From the NCBI GenBank assembly GCA_022822665.1, contig JAJEAR010000069.1:1-64000 (forward strand): a stretch of DNA of 64,000 nucleotides. The letters run 5' to 3'. Source of the stretch: Alphaproteobacteria bacterium. GTDB lineage: Bacteria > Pseudomonadota > Alphaproteobacteria > Thalassobaculales > Thalassobaculaceae. The notes beneath the pieces were generated by a model. It was given only the letters and a program-made list of their open reading frames with translations, was not told the DNA's origin and ran no database searches. The position numbers and the translations under genes are program-made. Positions 53,408-62,771 of the stretch are shown here, piece by piece; the stretch's first letter is position 1, and every line of letters starts with the position of its first letter.

Positions 53408-55054
53408 TCACAGTGCCCGGCCGGCCCCGGTTCGGGTTGAACGCCTGCTGACGACTTCGGCGACGAGACGATGGCGCTGCAGCTTGCCGGTCGGAGTGAA
53501 CGGCAGCGCCTCGAAAATCTCGAGAGCCTCGGGCAGCTTGTAGGTGGCGACCTTGCCGTCGAGCAGCGCGGTCATTTCCCCGAGTGTCACGGTCTGTCCC
53601 CGCCGCGGCACCACGCACAGGCAGTTGCGTTCGCCAAGCCTGGGATCAGGCATACCGACGATCGCGACATGGAGGACCTTGGGGCAGGCATAGAGAATCT
53701 CCTCGATTTCGCGAGGATGGAATTTCTTGCCGCCACGATTGACCAGCTCCTTGCTGCGGCCGGAGATAACGAGATTGCCGTTCCCGTCCACGTACCCGAT
53801 ATCCCCGGTCCGGAACCAGCCATCGGGCGTGAACGCGGCCGCATTGGCGCCGGGATTGTCGTGATAGCCGAGGTGGATCGACGGACCACGCCCGGCAATC
53901 TCCCCCGTCTCTCCGGGACCGACCTCCCGGTTGGCGTCGTCGAGAATGCGCAGGCCGAGGCCGGTCGCAGGCCGGCCCACGGTGCCACTGGCCGCTTCCG
54001 GGTCGTCACCCGGCCGCGTGTAGCTGTGAAAGCCCGATTCCAGCATGCCGTAAAGTTCGATGAAATCGCCCGGCATCCTGGCCCGGAATTCCCGGATCGT
54101 CTCGACCGGACACGACGCCCCGCCGCTCACTACCTGCCTGAGAGAGGAAAGATCCGTTCGGTCCAGTTCCGGCGCATTCAGCATTTCGATGATCGCTGCC
54201 GGAGCCGTGGGGATGTTCGTGACCCTCTCCGACTCGATCAGAGCCAGTGCCGCAGGTGCGGAAAACCGGTCGAGCAGCACGGCGCGGGCGCCCGCGATCA
54301 GGGTCTGCACCAGCGCGAGATACCCCCAGTTCAGGCCCAGGGGCAGGTAGAGCAACAGCACGTCCTGCGCGCTGACGCCCAGGTCGAGATTCTGGATGCG
54401 CGCCGCCGACAGTGTCGTCTCGTGGCTGTGGATCACCGCTTTCGGATCGCCCGTGGTGCCGGAGGTAAACGCCATCCGGAAAATCTCGTCGGGATCCATC
54501 GCCACCGGAACAAGGCCTGCCGCGGACGAATGCCCCGCGATCGCGTCGGCAAGCGACAACACGTCGGGTTCGGCCGACGGGTCGGTACCGGCGACGATGC
54601 GCAGCCCGGGCAGGGACGGGCGCAGTCCGCGGATCATCTGCACGTGATCGAAGCCCCGGAAGGTGCCCGGACAGATGAAGGCCGCGCTTCGGGAGAACTC
54701 GAGTATGAAGGCGAGTTCCCGTTCGCGAAAATCGGTGCTGACCTGGACGGCAATGGCTCCGAGGCGCTCGATCGAAAAGAACACGCAGGCGAAGTCGATG
54801 CGGTTGGGAAGCTGGATGGTCACGACGTCCCCGCGCCCGACTCCGTGGGCCTGCAACACGGCAGCCACCGCGTCCACGCGGTCGGCGAGTTGCCGATAGG
54901 TGACCCGGCGGTGACCGTCGTACAGCGCCTCTCGCCCGGGATGCTGTCCGGCGCGGCGAGCCAGGATGTCGTGGAAGGTCTCGCCCCGCCAGAATCCGGC
55001 GTCGCGGTAGGTTCGTACCATCTCCCCGGTCAGGCGCGTTTCAAAGGCGGCCAT
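53408..55054 (-). CDS. Acyl-CoA ligase (AMP-forming), paralogue 2
   Basis: The 548-aa ANL enzyme has MAFTSGTTGDPKAVIHSHET, YGMLESGFHSY, SGRSKELVNRGGKKFHPREI and FTPTGKLQRH. It shares order and many blocks with paralogue 1 (QVSTDFRERELAFILEF here; QYHSDFRSREVEFILGF there). The start ATG 55054 follows GGAG by 6 bases. It is first of the minus operon; the 189-base gap to livK should hold divergent promoters. Substrate unknown. Confidence 0.84.
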   Translation of the reverse strand: MAAFETRLTGEMVRTYRDAGFWRGETFHDILARRAGQHPGREALYDGHRRVTYRQLADRVDAVAAVLQAHGVGRGDVVTIQLPNRIDFACVFFSIERLGAIAVQVSTDFRERELAFILEFSRSAAFICPGTFRGFDHVQMIRGLRPSLPGLRIVAGTDPSAEPDVLSLADAIAGHSSAAGLVPVAMDPDEIFRMAFTSGTTGDPKAVIHSHETTLSAARIQNLDLGVSAQDVLLLYLPLGLNWGYLALVQTLIAGARAVLLDRFSAPAALALIESERVTNIPTAPAAIIEMLNAPELDRTDLSSLRQVVSGGASCPVETIREFRARMPGDFIELYGMLESGFHSYTRPGDDPEAASGTVGRPATGLGLRILDDANREVGPGETGEIAGRGPSIHLGYHDNPGANAAAFTPDGWFRTGDIGYVDGNGNLVISGRSKELVNRGGKKFHPREIEEILYACPKVLHVAIVGMPDPRLGERNCLCVVPRRGQTVTLGEMTALLDGKVATYKLPEALEIFEALPFTPTGKLQRHRLVAEVVSRRSTRTGAGRAL

Positions 55055-55243
55055 GTGCACTCCGGAGCAACTCTGTCGCGCTCAGGCCAGTCTGGACCAC
55101 CAGCGCCCGGGCGACAAGACGGGGACAGCCGGTCCTCCGCGTTGCGCACTGTTGCAATTGTCGCGTCCCGGACACAACAATGGGTGCCCGGACGCCTCGG
55201 CGCCGCATGCCGAAGAGACGGGCATATGTGACGGGAGGAAAAG

Positions 55244-56464
55244 ATGCACCGCAGGAAGCTTCTGCAAATATCCACGGCTCTGGCACTGGCGGTCGGACTG
55301 GGGGGCGCCGCGCAGGCTGCCGATCCGGTCAAGATCGGCTACGTGGGAGGGATTTCCGGCGCATGCGGCGGGCTTACCCATTCGGCAGTCAAGGCGATGA
55401 AGATCGCGCTGGAGGAAATCAATGCGGCCGGCGGCGCGGCAGGCCGACAGGTCGAGGTGATCTGGCGCGACTCCAAGACCAAGCCCGACGAGGGCGCCAA
55501 GCAGGCGCGCGACCTCATCCTCACCGAAAAGGTCGATCTCCTGACCGGGGTCTGCTCAAGCTCGGTGTTCATGGCAATCAACCCGATTTCGCAGCAGTAC
55601 GGCGTCCCGCTCATCAGTGCGGTCAGCGGCACCCACAAGGCCACCGTCGATTTCGGACATCCGTTCGTCTTCCAGACCCAGCCGCATACCCTCATGGAGG
55701 GCAAGGCCCTGGCAGAGTACGCGGCACAACAGAACTGGAACAACATCGTCACCATGGGCCTCGACTACGAATGGGGCCGGACCACGGTGAAGGTCTTCAC
55801 CGAGGAGCTTGCGAAGCTCAAGCCCGAGGTGAAGATCTCGAAACAGCTGTGGCCGCGTATCGGCGAGACCAACCTGACCTCCTATATCACGGCGGCGCTG
55901 GCGGAAGAGCCGGACGCAATCATGGGGGTCCTGTTCGGCAGCGGCACCAACAGCCTGATCAAGCAGGGCAAGTCCTACGGCCTGCTCGAGCGGACGAAGT
56001 TGCTCACCTTCCTCAGCACGGAGAGCTACATGTCCCTGGGCAAGGACATCCCGGACGGCGTGCACGGCTGGGCCAGGGGTCCGTTCTACGCTCTCGGATC
56101 CGACAAGGCGAAGGCCTTCGTCGAGAAGTACCGCAACGCCCACGACGGCGAGTATCCGAACGACTGGGGCATGCTCGGCTATGACGCGATGTACATCATC
56201 GCCCAAGGCATAGACGCGGCCGGCGGAACGGATCCGGAGAAATTCCGCCAGGCGCTCGGTTCCATGACCTTCGACACCATGCGCGGTCCGCTGAAGATGC
56301 GGATGCTCGACAACACCTTCAACGCGCCGAGCTACCTGGGGGTGACGAAGATGAGCGACGCCTATCCGTTTCCGACCATGTCGGACGTGGCCGTGATCTC
56401 CGGCGACGTGACCCTGCCGTCCGAAGAGACGGTCAAGGCGCTTCGGGCTGCTGCCGCGAAGTAG
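55244..56464 (+). CDS. Liv-type ABC transporter substrate-binding protein
   Basis: The 406-aa periplasmic protein has a Sec signal (LQISTALALAVGLGGAAQAA) and the LivK/LivJ-fold (VKIGYVGGISGACGGL, NAAGGAAGRQVEVIW). These proteins bind branched amino acids, amides or aromatic acids; given the ligases beside it, the ligand is probably the carboxylic acid fed to the CoA ligases. ATG 55244 has the strong site GGGAGGAAAAG. It is followed by a large hairpin and livH. Confidence 0.87.
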   Translation: MHRRKLLQISTALALAVGLGGAAQAADPVKIGYVGGISGACGGLTHSAVKAMKIALEEINAAGGAAGRQVEVIWRDSKTKPDEGAKQARDLILTEKVDLLTGVCSSSVFMAINPISQQYGVPLISAVSGTHKATVDFGHPFVFQTQPHTLMEGKALAEYAAQQNWNNIVTMGLDYEWGRTTVKVFTEELAKLKPEVKISKQLWPRIGETNLTSYITAALAEEPDAIMGVLFGSGTNSLIKQGKSYGLLERTKLLTFLSTESYMSLGKDIPDGVHGWARGPFYALGSDKAKAFVEKYRNAHDGEYPNDWGMLGYDAMYIIAQGIDAAGGTDPEKFRQALGSMTFDTMRGPLKMRMLDNTFNAPSYLGVTKMSDAYPFPTMSDVAVISGDVTLPSEETVKALRAAAAK

Positions 56465-56485
56465 CGGTCGCCGGTTACCTGCTGT

Positions 56486-56524
56486 CAGGGAGCCTGTCCC
56501 CGGGTTCGCGGGGGAGGCTCCCTG
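56486..56524 (+). terminator. Strong hairpin between the binding-protein and permease genes
   Basis: CAGGGAGCCT and AGGCTCCCTG form a 10-bp perfect outer stem, and CCCCG/CGGGG pair inside it, within the 81-base gap before the permease gene. There is no T run. It probably protects the binding-protein mRNA and lowers expression of the membrane genes, as for dctP/dctQ in this window. Confidence 0.6.
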
Positions 56525-56545
56525 CGCCGTCGTGGAAGTCGGACA

Positions 56546-57409
56546 ATGCTGTTCGTTCAAGTCTTGCAGGGCGTCATGGAGGGGATCTTCCTCTTCCTGA
56601 TCGCATCGGGCCTGACGCTGATCTTCGGCGTGTCGCGGATCGTCAATTTTGCCCACGGCTCGTTCTACATGGTCGGCGCCTTCCTGACCTACCAGATCTA
56701 TCCGTGGATCGCGGAGGGGACGGCCCTCGGATTCTTTGCGACTATCGTGATCTGCGGATTGCTGGTGGCCGCTCTCGGCCTGCTGTTCGAGATCTTCCTG
56801 CTGCGGCGCGTCTACCACGCCGAGGAACTGATGCAGCTGGTGTTGACCCTGGCTGCGGTACTGATCATCCGCGACGCCACCAAGTTCATCTGGGGTCTCG
56901 ATGACGTCACGGTGTCGCTGCCGGACGCGCTGGCCGGCGCGGCGGTGGTCGGAGGCACCTATCTGCCGACCTATCAGCTCGTCATGGTGGGGGTCGGCGT
57001 GGTGGTGCTGGCGGCCGTGTGGGGCTTCCTCAAGTTCACCCATGCCGGGATCATCCTGCGGGCCGCGACCGACGACCGCGGCATGGTCGCGCTGCTCGGC
57101 ATCAACCAGGCCCACGTCTTTTCCTCGGTCTTCGCCATCGGCTGTTTCCTCGCCGGAATTGCCGGCGGTTTTGCCGCCGCCTTCGAGAGCATCAATTACC
57201 TGCTCGACACGCGGGTCATCGTGCTTGCCTTCATCGTGGTGGTGATCGGCGGCCTCGGCAATCTCTACGGAGCGCTGTACGCGTCGCTGGCGGTCGGCAT
57301 CCTGAAGGCGCTCGGGCTCCTGTTCGCGCCGCGACTGTCGATGGTGATCATCTTTCTTCTCATGGCGGTGGTCCTGCTGATACGGTCCCTGCGCAGGACG
57401 ACGGAGTGA
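56546..57409 (+). CDS. livH: Liv-type ABC permease (LivH)
   Basis: The 287-aa permease has about eight spans and FGVSRIVNFAHGSFYMVGAF, the LivH signature, and IILRAATDDRGMVALLGIN. It forms the channel with LivM. livM begins 3 bases after its stop. Confidence 0.9.
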   Translation: MLFVQVLQGVMEGIFLFLIASGLTLIFGVSRIVNFAHGSFYMVGAFLTYQIYPWIAEGTALGFFATIVICGLLVAALGLLFEIFLLRRVYHAEELMQLVLTLAAVLIIRDATKFIWGLDDVTVSLPDALAGAAVVGGTYLPTYQLVMVGVGVVVLAAVWGFLKFTHAGIILRAATDDRGMVALLGINQAHVFSSVFAIGCFLAGIAGGFAAAFESINYLLDTRVIVLAFIVVVIGGLGNLYGALYASLAVGILKALGLLFAPRLSMVIIFLLMAVVLLIRSLRRTTE

Positions 57410-57411
57410 CC

Positions 57412-58398
57412 ATGACGCCAGGCGACGGGACCCTGAGGGACTCCGCATCGGCGCCGAAGCGCGGGGACACCTATTCGATCAACTGGCGCCTGGTCCTGTC
57501 CGTGGTCGTGCTGCAGTCCATCCTGCTGGTGGTATCGCCGCCGCTGGTGGTCTTCGCACTGATCGAAGTCATGATCTTCGCCCTGTACGCCAGCGCTCTC
57601 AACCTGCTGCTGAGTTTCAGCGGCATGGTCTCGTTCGGGCACGCCGTGTATTTCGGTCTCGGGGCCTACGGTCTGGCGCTGTCCATTACCCATTTCGACT
57701 TCCCGATCGCGCTGGGCATCATCGCCGGGCCGCTGGTCAGCGCCTTTTTCGGCCTGGTCTACGGCATTCTCTGCGTCCAGCTCACCGCGATCTATGCCGC
57801 GATGCTGACGCTGGCGTGTGCCGAAGTGACATTCGCGGTCGTCTTTCAGTGGTTTGACGTGACCGGAGGGGATTCCGGCATCTCCGGCCATGTGCCGACC
57901 ATGCTGGGGCTCGAGCCCTACCAGTTCGGCCTTGTCGTCCTGTGCGTGGTGACGGTGGCGATCCTGATGCTGTGGCGCGTCGTGTATTCGCCGCTGGGAC
58001 TCACCATCCGTGCCGTCGGGCAGAATCCGGCGCGCGCCGCCGCCCTCGGCCATGGACGAAAGTCGGTACAGTTGATCGCCTTCGTCATCTCGGCGTTCTT
58101 CTCCGGTGTTGCGGGCACCCTGTTCGGAATCTTCCATGGCAATGTCTTTCCGGACTATGTCGGCATCCTGTTCACCGTTGACGGGCTCCTCATGGTGGTG
58201 CTCGGCGGGCTGTACAGCTTCGGTGCCGGGATCTACGGCGCCATTGTCTACAAGCTTCTCGACAATCTCGCGGCGCACTACTTCGAGTACTGGCAACTGG
58301 TCATCGGGTGCATCATCGTCATCGTCGTGCTTGTATCTCCGAGCGGGATCGCCGGCCTGGTGCGTCGTATCGTCAGTCGGATCGGGCCGCGGCGATGA
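57412..58398 (+). CDS. livM: Liv-type ABC permease (LivM)
   Basis: The 328-aa permease has eight or more spans and LNLLLSFSGMVSFGHAVYFGLGAYG, as in LivM; the EAA-like loop is LTIRAVGQNPARAAALG. It pairs with LivH. The stop overlaps the livG start (ATGA). Confidence 0.9.
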   Translation: MTPGDGTLRDSASAPKRGDTYSINWRLVLSVVVLQSILLVVSPPLVVFALIEVMIFALYASALNLLLSFSGMVSFGHAVYFGLGAYGLALSITHFDFPIALGIIAGPLVSAFFGLVYGILCVQLTAIYAAMLTLACAEVTFAVVFQWFDVTGGDSGISGHVPTMLGLEPYQFGLVVLCVVTVAILMLWRVVYSPLGLTIRAVGQNPARAAALGHGRKSVQLIAFVISAFFSGVAGTLFGIFHGNVFPDYVGILFTVDGLLMVVLGGLYSFGAGIYGAIVYKLLDNLAAHYFEYWQLVIGCIIVIVVLVSPSGIAGLVRRIVSRIGPRR

Positions 58399-59159
58399 AC
58401 GGGAACCCGATGTCGCAGCCGGCACTCAGGGTACGGGGCCTGCACAAGGAGTTCGGCCGGTTCGTTGCCCTGGACAGTGTGGACCTTACGGTCGATGAAG
58501 GAGAAATCCGCGCCATCATCGGCCCGAACGGCGCCGGCAAGACGACATTGATCAATGTGCTTGGCGGCCAGATCGTGGCCGACCGCGGCAGTGTCGAAGT
58601 CGCTGGCCGCAGGCTCAACCGCCAGCACCCGCACCAGGTGGCGAAGCTCGGCGTCGGGCGCACCTACCAGATATCGAGCACCCTGCGGCGCATGACCGTC
58701 TTCGACAACATGCTCTGCGCCCACAATGCCGTATCGGGAAAGTGGTTCAGCCTGAGTGCGGGCCGGCTGCGGAAGATGGAAGACGCCGTGCTTGCCGATC
58801 TGAAGGCGATCGAGCTCGACGGGCTGGCGGACCAGGTCGTTGATGACATTTCGCATGGCGACCGCAAGCGGCTCGAGTTCGGCATGGTGCTGGCAACCCG
58901 CCCGAAGGTGCTGCTGCTCGACGAACCGACCGCTGGAATGGGACTGCGCGAACGACACGAGCTGATCGACCTGGTCCTGGCGGTCACCCGCGAGAGGGGA
59001 CTGACCCTGGTGTTCGTGGAACACGATATCGACGTTGTCTTCAAGGCGGCGGAGACAATCACCGTTATGGCGCTGGGAGGCGTCTTCGCCGAAGGGAAAC
59101 CGGAAGAGATCGCGGCCAATTCGGCGGTTCAGGACATCTACCTGGGCGGGACCGGCTGA
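58395..59159 (+). CDS. livG: Liv-type ABC ATPase (LivG)
   Basis: The 254-aa ATPase has Walker A GPNGAGKTT, signature ISHGDRKRLEFGMVLA and Walker B VLLLDEPTAGMG, with switch FVEHDIDVV. It starts at ATG 58395 in an ATGA overlap with livM, and its stop shares one base with the livF start. Confidence 0.92.
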   Translation: MNGNPMSQPALRVRGLHKEFGRFVALDSVDLTVDEGEIRAIIGPNGAGKTTLINVLGGQIVADRGSVEVAGRRLNRQHPHQVAKLGVGRTYQISSTLRRMTVFDNMLCAHNAVSGKWFSLSAGRLRKMEDAVLADLKAIELDGLADQVVDDISHGDRKRLEFGMVLATRPKVLLLDEPTAGMGLRERHELIDLVLAVTRERGLTLVFVEHDIDVVFKAAETITVMALGGVFAEGKPEEIAANSAVQDIYLGGTG

Positions 59160-59866
59160 TGTTGGCACTTGAAGACGTGGTTGCGGCCTACGGGCAGAGC
59201 CAGGCGCTCCACGGCATCGACCTGGAGGTCAGGGAAGGCGAAGTCGTCTGCATGGTGGGTCGCAATGGCGCCGGCAAGACCAGCACCATGCGGTGCATCG
59301 TGCACGACCTGATTCGGGTGACCCGCGGATCCGTTCGCTTCAAGGGCGAGGAGATCGCCGGTCTCGACCCGCACCTGGTGGCCCGCAGGGGCATCGGCTA
59401 TGTCCCGGAAGACCGTCGGGTCTTTGCCAGCCTCACGGTGGCGGAAAACCTGAAAGTACCGCGCTCGCATACCGGGCAGGGCGGGTACTGGAACGTCGAG
59501 CGGATTACGGAGCTGTTTCCGCAACTGGGCGAGTTTCACTCACGCCTCGCCGGAAACCTCAGCGGCGGCCAGCAGCAGATGCTGAGCATCGCGCGCTCCC
59601 TGCTGACCAATCCGGAGTTTCTGCTGCTGGACGAGCCGCACGAAGGACTGGCTCCGGTCGTTGCTCGGGACGTGATCAAGGCGGTCAACACCCTGAAGTC
59701 GCTGGGTGTATCGATGCTGATTTCCGAACAGCAGCTGCACCTGGTGCACGAAACCGCCGACCGGATTTATATCATCGACCGTGGCCGCATGGTGTTCTCG
59801 GGCACGATGGAGGAATTCGAGAGCGATCCCGAGATCGCCCGGCGCTACCTAATGGTCGTGCAGTAG
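59159..59866 (+). CDS. livF: Liv-type ABC ATPase (LivF)
   Basis: The 235-aa ATPase has Walker A GRNGAGKTS (Ser in the last position), signature LSGGQQQMLSIARSLL and Walker B LLLDEPHEGLAP (His where Ser/Thr is usual). LivF partners with LivG to power the importer. It is the last gene of the liv operon; no strong terminator seen after it. Confidence 0.92.
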   Translation: MLALEDVVAAYGQSQALHGIDLEVREGEVVCMVGRNGAGKTSTMRCIVHDLIRVTRGSVRFKGEEIAGLDPHLVARRGIGYVPEDRRVFASLTVAENLKVPRSHTGQGGYWNVERITELFPQLGEFHSRLAGNLSGGQQQMLSIARSLLTNPEFLLLDEPHEGLAPVVARDVIKAVNTLKSLGVSMLISEQQLHLVHETADRIYIIDRGRMVFSGTMEEFESDPEIARRYLMVVQ

Positions 59867-60283
59867 GAACGGCGACATGCCCGCCGATGACCGACGGACG
59901 TGCATCGCCCGTCATGTCCTCGTGCCGGATATGCCTTCGCAATGCCGGTGTTCCGCGAATTGGCGTTGTCCCGAGGCTAAACCGGTCCAGAACCGCGCGT
60001 GATCGAGATCTCGATCCGGACGACCGCGGCCCTCCTCGCCCTTTGAGCGCACCGGGTTCGGTACGAGCGGAGCGACGGCATGCGCGCCGTGACCCGCGCT
60101 TCCGGTTTCGAAGCACCCTCGGCAGCCCGGCATCTTCGCCCGCACATGCATCGAAACCTGCCCAGCAACGGCGCAGTTCCCCGCATCCGGCGCGCTGCCA
60201 TGCCGCCACCTGCACACGCGGCCTCGCGCGTTGCCTTGCGCGGTCCCGATCGGGTTCATATGGTCCTGTCCTTTCCGACGCGG
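59867..60283. other. Stretch without a recognised gene, ending in a rearrangement junction
   Basis: Between livF and the right repeat copy. Bases 60235-60278 match 62772-62815, and at 60284 the sequence switches abruptly to the cyclase/dehydrogenase repeat. A minus-strand frame can be opened from this segment, but its composition does not look like a protein. Nothing else recognised. Confidence 0.5.
60235..60278. repeat. 44-bp direct repeat with CCCGATCGGG palindrome, copy 1
   Basis: Matches 62772-62815 with one mismatch. It contains the perfect 10-bp palindrome CCCGATCGGG and then TTCATATGGTCCTGTCC. At 62772 the same sequence sits in the divergent region between an SDR and a ligase, so it is likely a piece of a promoter/operator region that was carried here. 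Its right edge is at the junction to the truncated cyclase. Confidence 0.85.
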
Positions 60284-60730
60284 TTTCGAGACCGTGCTCG
60301 ACGGCAGCGGTGGCGACTCCACCGCTACGTCGGGGACGAGACCATCGTCACCTGGCGCATGCACCGGACGCGCGACATCTCCGCCGCACCCGGCCTGGTG
60401 TTCGGGCTGCGTCGGCGCATTGGCGAACGCGCAGGCTTCTATTCCGAGCGCTTCGCAGCGGTGCCCGGGTTTCGCGCGGCACTGCACGCCGGACCGGTGG
60501 TGGTCGGCGAGATGGGTGACAGCAAGCCGGAAATCGTGCTGCTCGGCGATACCATGAACACGGCAGCACGGATCGAGCAACTGTGCAGGGAGCTTGACCG
60601 GCAGTTCCTTGTTTCCGCCCAGGCCATGGACCTGCTCACCCTGGCCGACGGCGTCCGGGCCGAGGCGATGCCGCAGGTCACGGTCCGGGGCCGTGAAGAA
60701 GTGGTGCGGCTCTTTGCCCTGCACGACTGA
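60284..60730 (+). pseudogene. Adenylate cyclase fragment (5'-truncated, frameshifted)
   Basis: Corresponds to 44093-44540 of the intact cyclase and keeps RYVGDETIVTW to the final FALHD. The membrane part and the first metal Asp are missing, and a 1-base deletion (GAGATCC versus GACTCC) breaks the frame near the start. It cannot give an active cyclase. Confidence 0.9.
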
Positions 60731-60909
60731 GCGCGCTCCTGCCCCGAGCACCAGGCGACGGGAGGTGGCGCAGCCGGTCGCGACGAAGGACGGGCGAGCA
60801 GGCTGGTTGCGCCGGGCAGGCAGGATCGGTCTACCATGGCGCCGGCAGGGGACGGCCCGGGAGTGACGGTCGCCCGTACGGGCAATCGACACGGGAAACG
60901 GAGACGGCG

Positions 60910-61901
60910 ATGAAGGCGGCGGTGTTTCACGAACACGGGAGCTGCGACAACATCCGGTGGGAGGAGTTTCCCGATCCGGTCTGCGGTCCCGACGATGCGG
61001 TGATCAGGATCGGCGCCGCCGGGCTCAACGGTTTCGAACCCATGATCCTGTTCAGGACCACCGCACTGCGGACACCGTTGCCCATGATCGTTGCCGGCGA
61101 CGGCGCCGGGGAAATCGTCGAACTGGGCAGCCAGGTCACCGGGTGGTCGATCGGGTCTCGATCTATCCCATGGTCGCGGGCGAAGGCATGACCGGAGAGA
61201 CCCGGCTCGGCACCTGTGCGCAGTACCACCGCGTTCCGGCCGCAAACCTCGTCGCCATGCCCGACGGACTGGGTTTCGAAGAGGCCGCCGCCCTGCCGAT
61301 CGCCTATGCGACGGCCCTGCGCATGCTGAAGACACGATGCCCGGTCGGCGCCGGCGAGACGGTGCTGATCCTCGGCGCGGCCGGGGGTGTGGGCACGGCC
61401 TGCGTGCAGCTTGCCAAGGCAGCCGGCGCACAGGTCATTGCCTGCTCCGGGTCCGAGTGGAAGCTCGCGAAACTGTCCGAACTGGGCGCCGACCACGTCG
61501 TCAACACGGCGACCACCGACTTTCGCCAGTAGGTCTGGGACAGATTCGGCAAGCCGCGGATGGGAGCCACCGGCGGTGTCGACCTGGTGGTCAACTACAT
61601 CGGCGGTGACACCTGGATTGATTCGCTCAAGTGCATCACGCCGGGCGGCCGCATGACGGTCTGCGGCGCCACCCAGGACTACCGGGCCGAGAACGACTGC
61701 CGGTACATCAGGACCTACGAGATCTCGATCATCGGATCGACCGGCTGGACCATGGAGGATCAGGCGAGGATCCTGCGGATGGCAGCGGACGGCGTGATCG
61801 AACCGGTGATCGATACCGTGTTTCCGCTCCGCGAAACCGCAACGGCCGTTCAGAAAAACGCGGACCGCGACTTTTTCGGCAAGATCGTGCTGGTGCCCTG
61901 A
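60910..61901 (+). pseudogene. Alcohol dehydrogenase-like pseudogene (copy of 44720-45718)
   Basis: The first 80 or so codons are readable, then a 7-base deletion after GWSIG (about 61155) shifts the frame. In the restored frame a TGG codon has become TAG at 61530-61532 (intact copy: RKWTWE). The remainder to FGKIVLVP is conserved. Two independent lesions show it is dead, although most third-position changes are silent, so decay is recent. Confidence 0.92.
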
Positions 61902-61916
61902 GCGGCCGGTGTCCCG

Positions 61917-62711
61917 CTATTCGTCCGTACCGGCTGGCGGACCGGCAAACGCGAGCCCCCCGGCGGCCTGCTCGGTCGGCGCCAGTTCGATGATGCTGGC
62001 GTCCGCCCGCGGCGGAAGCCTGAGTGCCGCGATCAGCGCCTGTGCGACATCCTCGGGATGCAGCGCCCGCCTGTCGCGGAACAGCCGCTGCTCGAGCGCT
62101 TCGGCATCGCCGCCAAAGGCATCGAGGTAGATGCCGGTGCGGGTCCGGCCCGGTGCGATCTCGGTCACGCGAACACCGCTGCCCGCAATTTCCGCGCGCA
62201 GACAGGCGCAGAACGACCGCAGGGCCGCCTTGGTTGCGCCGTAGACCGCCACGTCGGCACCGGCGTAGGGGCCGAACAACGAGGTAATGGCGAAGATGTG
62301 CCCGCATCCGCGTTCGATCATGCCGGGCAGCAGGGCCCGGGTTACCGTCAACGGGGCGCGCAGGTTGAGATCGATCATGCTCTCCAGTTCGGAAACCGGA
62401 CAGTCGACGAACGGCCTGACCGACGGGATCATCCCCGCGTTGTTGACGAGGACATCGATCCGAAGACCGGCAATGGCCCGTCCGACCGCCCCGGCGTCAA
62501 GGAGGTCGACGGCAAGTACGTGACAACCGGTCTCCGCGACCAGCGCGTCGAGATCGGCCGAGGGTCGCGCCAGGCCCCAGACCTCCAGGCCTTCACGCAC
62601 CAGTGACCGCGTGATCTCCCGGCCGATGCCGCGCGAGGCGCCGGTGACCAGCGCGGTCCGGTATCCGGGCCCGTCGGCCGCTGCCCGCTCCGGGCGTGGG
62701 CGATCACCCAT
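61917..62711 (-). CDS. Short-chain dehydrogenase/reductase (classical)
   Basis: The 264-aa protein has TALVTGASRGIGREI, VLVNNAGMIP and AVYGATKAALRSF (Tyr and Lys present), and the SLFG serine, so it should be a working NAD(P)-dependent oxidoreductase. ATG 62711 is 19 codons inside a longer frame and fits family length. It is divergent from the ligase at 62845, sharing the region with the CCCGATCGGG repeat. Confidence 0.83.
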   Translation of the reverse strand: MGDRPRPERAAADGPGYRTALVTGASRGIGREITRSLVREGLEVWGLARPSADLDALVAETGCHVLAVDLLDAGAVGRAIAGLRIDVLVNNAGMIPSVRPFVDCPVSELESMIDLNLRAPLTVTRALLPGMIERGCGHIFAITSLFGPYAGADVAVYGATKAALRSFCACLRAEIAGSGVRVTEIAPGRTRTGIYLDAFGGDAEALEQRLFRDRRALHPEDVAQALIAALRLPPRADASIIELAPTEQAAGGLAFAGPPAGTDE

Positions 62712-62771
62712 CCCGGTCGATCCCCGCCCCAGCCGGGGGCAACGCTGGCCCGCGAAGCCCGACTGCACTCG

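Larger units (their letters stand above)
60284..61901 (+). repeat. Direct repeat, right (decayed) copy
   Basis: Second copy of 44093-45718, same orientation. Near-perfect identity over the cyclase part and spacer, and again over the block from TGCTCCGGG to CGACTTT (about 61442-61523), alternates with about 88 % identity in the middle of the dehydrogenase, by eye. It ends at the dehydrogenase stop, 15 bases before the next minus-strand gene. Confidence 0.9.

Noticed and set aside
55556..57448. 630-codon minus-strand frame over the liv genes
   Set aside because: Antisense shadow rich in Gln, His, Asp and Arg with no domain; the binding protein and permease are on plus.
59912..60262. Minus-strand frame starting from the 44-bp repeat (MNPIGTAQ...)
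   Set aside because: It has a plausible ribosome site because the repeat carries one, but the rest has no protein-like composition and crosses a rearrangement scar.
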